Below, piece by piece: positions 58,873-64,000 of a DNA stretch of 64,000 nt. This DNA is from Paramarasmius palmivorus (taxonomy: Eukaryota > Basidiomycota > Agaricomycetes > Agaricales > Marasmiaceae). The stretch is from positions 1 to 64,000 of the forward strand of contig JAYKXP010000058.1 of assembly GCA_037176845.1 (NCBI GenBank), read 5' to 3'. Positions within the stretch are counted from its first letter, which is position 1; each line of letters begins with the position of its first letter. Made by a program: the position numbers and the translations under genes. The notes beneath the pieces were generated by a model. That model made no database searches. It had not been told where the DNA came from and saw only the letters and a list, made by a program, of their open reading frames with translations.

Positions 58873-61545
58873 TCATAGAACATATCTAAAGTCCCTGTTC
58901 TGGATATCAGTGAGGTCCAAAAATGCCTGAAGGCAGGTCAATGTCAGATACGGAAAAGCAATCACATAGACGTACTTTATCAACTTTCTTTTCCTCCGTA
59001 GTACCATCAGCATTAATGTGCGTAATGTAGACATTATCGTATGTCTCGTCGCGGTTTTCGGAGTCGCGACGCTTATTTTCCATAGCAAGCATGGCGCGAA
59101 GAGCCCAGAGGAGTAAAGCAGATACCCCGACACTGACAGCTAGCAACGTCCATGGTACATGATTCCTACCGTTGTACGTCTAGTGAGAAGATGGTGCGCG
59201 TTTATAAGATTCACAAACCTGGGTTTATACTGTTCCTTCCACACGAACGGTCCAGCAATGTTCCCTATAGCGTAAGATATAAGGACAATGGCGTTCGTTG
59301 TGATACCTAGTAAACGATGTGATTAGACGCAGTTCTATGCGAGAAATGAAGAACACATACGTTTCGTATGGCCAGATGTGAGTGTTGATACCCATCCCAA
59401 AAAGATGGGTGAAGGTGCAATACCAAAAACTAGATCAGACGTCGTCAGGTCGATGACCCCTTCGAAAACAAAAAAGTACGTACTTGAGAGCCAATAGCTG
59501 AAAAGAAGCCCAATTTTCATATGTGAAGGAAGAAGATTAACCAGCAAACATCCAAGAAGAGCTGGGATAAACATCAAAATTCCAGCGTAACCTCTTCCAA
59601 CTGGTTTCGTGGTGGCAAGGACAACGCCAAGCCATATCGTGATAATCTCAACCACGCCGTCAACGCAACCAATTAGAGTGGTCTGTATAACAGTAAACCC
59701 GAATTGGTTCACGATGAGTTGCCGTTGATTGATGAGCTATACATACGGCATGTCAGTTGGAGTCAAAGAAGTGGTTACTAGGATATGTTTAAGTAAGACG
59801 TACAGAATTGATGAGGTTCCTGTGAAAACACGTGGGTTACAGTCCATACAAATTGAAGAGGACAACGCACGAAACCATTGAGAATAAGGCCATCACCCAC
59901 ACCTTCGGGTCTTTCAGAGTCTCGATAAACCTAGAAGCAGATACTTAAGCCTCGTACTTGGCACCTCTGATGACCACACAACAACTCACTGTTCGCGCTT
60001 CCAATGCTTATTTTCAACACCAGTTTGGTTAACCTGTATCCGTTTGACGGCCAAAATTCGCTCCTCGGGGGTAAGAAAGGAGGCGGTTGTAGGCGAATCC
60101 GGAAACCAGAACCTGTAGAAGTGTAGTGAGTTCTTGAAGAAGCATATGCGTTCGACTTCCGCGTACCAAAAGAGAACAGCTATCACGAGGGTAATTATGC
60201 CAGTGATGATCATTAGCCTGTGAGAGAGACGGTCAGCTGTCTAAGTCGGGCGATTAGAAGCACCGAGAGACGAACCATTTCCATGGCATGAAGCCTGGTG
60301 TCTGAGATGGGGAATTGACATGTTGAATTAAGCTTCGAAAAACGGGAAGATAAGAATAGAGGGCCCACTTTTGTATGTAAGACCCCGAAAGCAAGGACTG
60401 GGAAGTGGAATTGTGAGCTGATGTTATCAACACCTGTCTCTTTGCAGACTCACAGCCGAGAAAGATAACGGCAAAGCCGTTCATGAGAACTACAAGAAAG
60501 GTATCATGAAAGGATCTCGTGGTGATTCAGGTGGACTTACACCAGTAACCAACACGCCTCGTTTGCTCTTGTCTCGTGTAGAACATCGACGTAACCTGAT
60601 AGAAACATTCATCAGTTCTGTATATGCTCGGGAATAACGCGAGTTTACGATCATAAATCCAGGAGTGATAGCCCCTTCACAGGCACCAAGAATGAAACGG
60701 ACAGCGAATAAGCCACCGAAGGACTTGCATGCAGCATGTGCGAGAAGCGCAATCGCCCAGATGAAGATGTTAATGCTGGGATGTACGAGATCAGTGGTTA
60801 AGTGGTCGTACAGACGTGCAGAATGCAGGCAAACCTCATCCATTTCCCAACAGGAAATCGTTGGAGGGCCAAATTCTGGGGATACTGAAACCACGACCTT
60901 CAGACGTGAGCGAATTGAGCTTCCGGTGAGCAAGCTTACTTCAAAAGCCAAATAGGAGATGTAGAAAATCGAGCCCAGCAGATCTGTGGGGTGTGTTGGA
61001 TCTGATAATCAAGGAAGGTGGCCTGGCCACGTACTGAACTGGTCTTGAGTGAGATGCGTGTCTTGTCTAAGTAGCGCAGAGACGTTGAGTATGCATAGTG
61101 TAACTGGGCACTACACGATGGCTCACATAATACCCAGAACTGCCGACTGTCCCAACGTTGTCTTGTCCGCAAAAGTCATCCTGTTCAGGGCGATACAGTA
61201 GTTAGTGACCGAGATTCATTTGGGCAAAGCATTTAAATCCCGGCGTACAAGTACATGACTGATCCCGCTTTGATTAGCCTGTAAACACGAGCAACGATTC
61301 GTACTTACTGCACATCAATGGCATGAGGCGGAAGTCTATCTTGCGTCTAGAGCAATTAAAACGTCAATACGCGAAAAGATGAGGGCTCGTACACCGGTAG
61401 CTCACCTTATTCTCGCGGCTACGTCAGGATCCAATGGCTCATCCGAACCAGCTGCCAGCTGGGCAGCTGTATCGACATGCACCTCGTTGAAGGTGTATCC
61501 AGGTGGACGCTCTTGTTTTTCGGAATGGTCACTTGCAGAACCCAT
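58873..61545 (-). CDS. MFS transporter, Dal5-like anion:cation symporter family
   Basis: Plasma-membrane transporter of the fungal allantoate/vitamin permease-like (ACS) branch of the major facilitator superfamily, about 500 residues and 12 predicted membrane segments. The start ATG gives MGSASDHSEKQERPPGYTFN, a hydrophilic head. Exon 2 has RKIDFRLMPLMC, the family's R-LLP-MC signature, followed by MTFADKTTLGQSAVLGI. Membrane segments include INIFIWAIALLAHAACKSF and FAVRFILGACEGAITPGF, the family motif. The last exon is short and ends FLDLTDIQNRDFRYVL, the highly conserved C-terminal tail of Dal5-like carriers, reached through an intron beginning GTACGT after KKVDK. About 13 introns. Substrate not predictable. 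Its stop codon is 60 bases from the right inverted repeat, so its native terminator region may lie inside the element. Confidence 0.87.
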
Positions 61546-62233
61546 CGTGTGCAATAGGCGAAGAGACGGAAGGGTAGTGAACGCTACCACGAACTCGCAG
61601 CGAGCTTATAAACCATGACCGCAAATCTTTTCTGCTTCCATTTCTATTCATGAAGCATCCACATCAGCTGTTACGGAAGTCCGGTCATCGAGTGTACCCT
61701 TATGGTGATAGCCGATCTCCTGGTTCAGAGTTGCATGTTCCAACAAATCGTTGCGAGTTTTACGCCGCTGATATCGAATATAACATAAGATTCTTTGGAG
61801 ACTTTGGGAAATTGGAACTGCAGGTTATGACTTTGGGAACAAAGGGGGAAGAGGACCGATGTCTCTGGAGGACGATGATGGTAGTAGAAGTCAAAGAGGG
61901 CTTGACGGGCTTCGCGGATGTTGACGGCGGTGTTGAGAAGCCAGGGTCGTGACAAGTCGAGGAAGAGATACGTCGCCGACGCAATGCCGAACCGTGTCCG
62001 ACGGCGCCCTTTTCGCACAGTCTTCCCCGAGTCTTCCCAGGCCTCTTTCGATCTGATTGCCATTCAACCTTCGCGAAAACACCTGTACCCCTGCTTGTAT
62101 CACAGAAGTCCTCAAAAATACAAGTGATCTACTATTGGTCGGAGCGAATTGGAGTGATCACAAGGAAATTCCTGGGAGGGTTCTGAACTTTTTTTTCTGC
62201 TTTCGGTCTAGCTCCTCATTGGAGACTTGAAAA
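61546..62233. other. Divergent intergenic region
   Basis: About 690 bases between the transporter and CLP1 start codons. It contains overlapping frames of about 100 codons on both strands with no recognisable domain. It probably holds the promoters of both genes. Confidence 0.45.
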
Positions 62234-64000
62234 ATGTCCGAAGACTCCAGTAAAGAATGGATTCTTGAGGCAGAAACGGAGTATAGATTCGAACTCGATC
62301 CTGGAACGTCTGTGGCTATTACTGTGAGTGCGCCCGTGCTACTTTTATTTCACTAATAGTGCTGACTCGCTCTCCAAACTCAATAGCTTATTCGTGGCGA
62401 TGCTGAAATTTTTGGGGCTGAAATGGTTGAAGGAAAGGCTTATCTCTTTGGAAAGGAGTGCAAAGCGGCGATTTTTACTTGGATCGGGTGTACCTTGAAG
62501 ATGAGTTATCCTTGTTGTACGAGTCTCGACAGTCACGCTTAACTTCCCTCAGGCACGTAACAGGCCAACCTTCTACAGAATATGTCTCAGAAGAAACTCC
62601 AATGTCAGTATATGGCAATCTTCACATAGCGTTTGAACAAATGCGCGTCCGAGCTCTTAGGAGAGCTCGAGGATCTCCAGACCCAGAAGCAGGAAGAGGA
62701 ATCGACCCCGATCCACCGAGAGTGCTAGTTCTAGGTCCCGAGAACTCGGGCAAAACGACTCTCTGCAAAATTCTGATAAACTATGCAGTACGCGCCGGTC
62801 AAGGCTGGTCTCCGTTACTTGTTAATGTTGATCCTAGCGAGGCATGAAGCCCTATTCTCTCATCTCACATTAGCTAACTCAACTTATCCAGGGAGCTTGG
62901 GCTGCCCCGGGGGCCCTATCAGCTGCGCCAGTACACAGCCCGCTACCAACATCTTCACCGTCATTTCCCCTAGGATCTGCTGCTTCTTCTGCTCCGACCA
63001 GTCTCGGTGCCAACGCTTTGCTCCCTCTCGTGTACTGGTATGGCCATTCGAGCATCACCAGAAACCCATTGTTAATGGACAGACTGATACGGAATCTCGG
63101 TCTCAACGCTAACGACAAATTTGACAACGACCCCAAAGGTTGTGCTGTTCTTACCCCGCTCTATCACATCTTCATTAATGATGTTTTCCGCAAGTATAGG
63201 TTCAGCAGCTGGGCTGATCGTCGACACACCGTCTTCGTTCGCTGCTGGGACCGCAGCGACAAATGAACATCGGCAGAAGCTCATCAAAGCGTGTATCGAG
63301 GCGTTCAAAAGTTCGTTTTTTGCGTTCTTTCGCCTTGTGGTTCTTCGGTTAACTCTTCTCCATACAGTCAATGTCATCATTGTTGTAGGACACGAAAAAC
63401 TCAACGTAGAAATGCAGCGTGTGTATGGAAACATCCTGAAGGTGGTCAAAGTACCAAAATCTGGTGGTGTAAGGACTGCTATGAAATTGTTATACGCCAC
63501 CTCACCTCCTCGATAGGTAGTTGAACTGGATCACGGATATAGAGAACGCGTTCATAACTACCAACTACACGCGTACATGTATGGAGAAGTCCTGGCGCCG
63601 CCACCCGGACTTCCATCCGGCGTAACGCCTTCACAAGGAGGCGAGGCACTTACAGATCTCACTTTGTCTCCGTCATCAATGGTGATCAACTTTAGCGATC
63701 TAACCATCTACCGGATCGGTGCAGGTGACGCACCTTCTATGTAGCTCTCCGCATTAGACTGACTATTATCATCACAGAGACTATGGCACCCTCTTCTGCC
63801 TTGCCAATCGGCGCCACACGCGTCATTTCCGAGATGCAACCTGTTCTCGTGGACCCCGCTCAACCAGGCTCAGGCTTATTGAATGCAGTCCTCGCCATTC
63901 TTGCATCGTTTAATCCGGACGAGAATGAACGCTATGACGAGGAGGTACTGGATTTGACTGTGGTAGGCTTCATCGCAATGTAGGTATTATTACCTGACAG
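62234..64000 (+). CDS. CLP1: CLP1, polynucleotide kinase of mRNA 3'-end cleavage (3' end missing)
   Basis: Subunit of cleavage factor IA and related to the RNA 5'-hydroxyl kinase of tRNA splicing; nuclear. The start MSEDSSKEWILEAETEYRFE opens the N-terminal beta-sandwich, with LIRGDAEIFGAEM and GKECKAAIFTWIGCTLKMS. After an intron whose acceptor is CACGTAACAG comes QPSTEYVSEETPMSVYGNLH. The Walker A motif is GPENSGKTTLCK, then VNVDPSE, then GALSAAPVHSPLP and LLPLVYWYGH, all family signatures. Later come LNVEMQRVYGNIL, LDHGYRERVHNYQLHAYMYG and VDPAQPGSGLLNAVLAIL. The window ends at the last base of an intron (acceptor CTGACAG), so the final exon or exons lie outside. Confidence 0.92.

Overview
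The window reads as nuclear DNA of a mushroom-forming basidiomycete (Agaricomycetes). Nearly every gene is broken by introns of about 45-65 bases with GT...AG borders. The gene set includes a class I hydrophobin, a TRI5-type terpene synthase, an effector-like P-loop NTPase of the CRN/RHS kind and a KDZ transposase with cysteine-cluster/SWIM modules, all typical of that class. All exon models are manual readings; I had no alignments or transcripts.

Left part (1-35.9 kb), mostly ordinary housekeeping and secondary-metabolism genes. After a gene-poor stretch with one possible zinc-finger gene come an ADGF-type adenosine deaminase, a three-KH RNA-binding protein, an FSH1-type serine hydrolase, a secreted FAD-linked oxidase, an S9 acyl-aminoacyl-peptidase, an intron-containing tRNA-Glu(CTC), a terpene synthase, a calpain, a zinc-type oxidoreductase, an arrestin-like candidate, a CRN/RHS-like NTPase, a Dss4/Mss4 protein (readable only after splicing), the clamp-loader subunit Ctf18 and a hydrophobin.

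Middle part (35,943-58,813), the main result. Two copies of a 1,561-bp sequence lie in inverted orientation. The paired coordinates always add to 94,756, so there are no net indels, and every piece compared is identical. They enclose about 19.7 kb carrying a KDZ-family transposase with an N-terminal SWIM-type zinc finger, and cargo: two mutually paralogous MYND-finger proteins placed as mirror images just inside the repeats, a CCHC-knuckle disordered protein, three small proteins with a shared Arg/Lys-rich helix, a very large Ser/Thr-rich coiled-coil/acidic protein, and an F-box/LRR-like protein. The left arm, and the part of it copied on the right, is studded with a GTATC-NN-GATAC palindrome and its half sites. 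I interpret this as a roughly 22.9-kb KDZ DNA transposon with very long terminal repeats and candidate transposase-binding sites. No target-site duplication is visible, so the exact ends are an inference.

Right part (58.8-64 kb). A Dal5-like MFS transporter ends 60 bases from the right repeat, followed by CLP1, the polynucleotide kinase of mRNA 3'-end processing, which runs off the end of the window at an intron.
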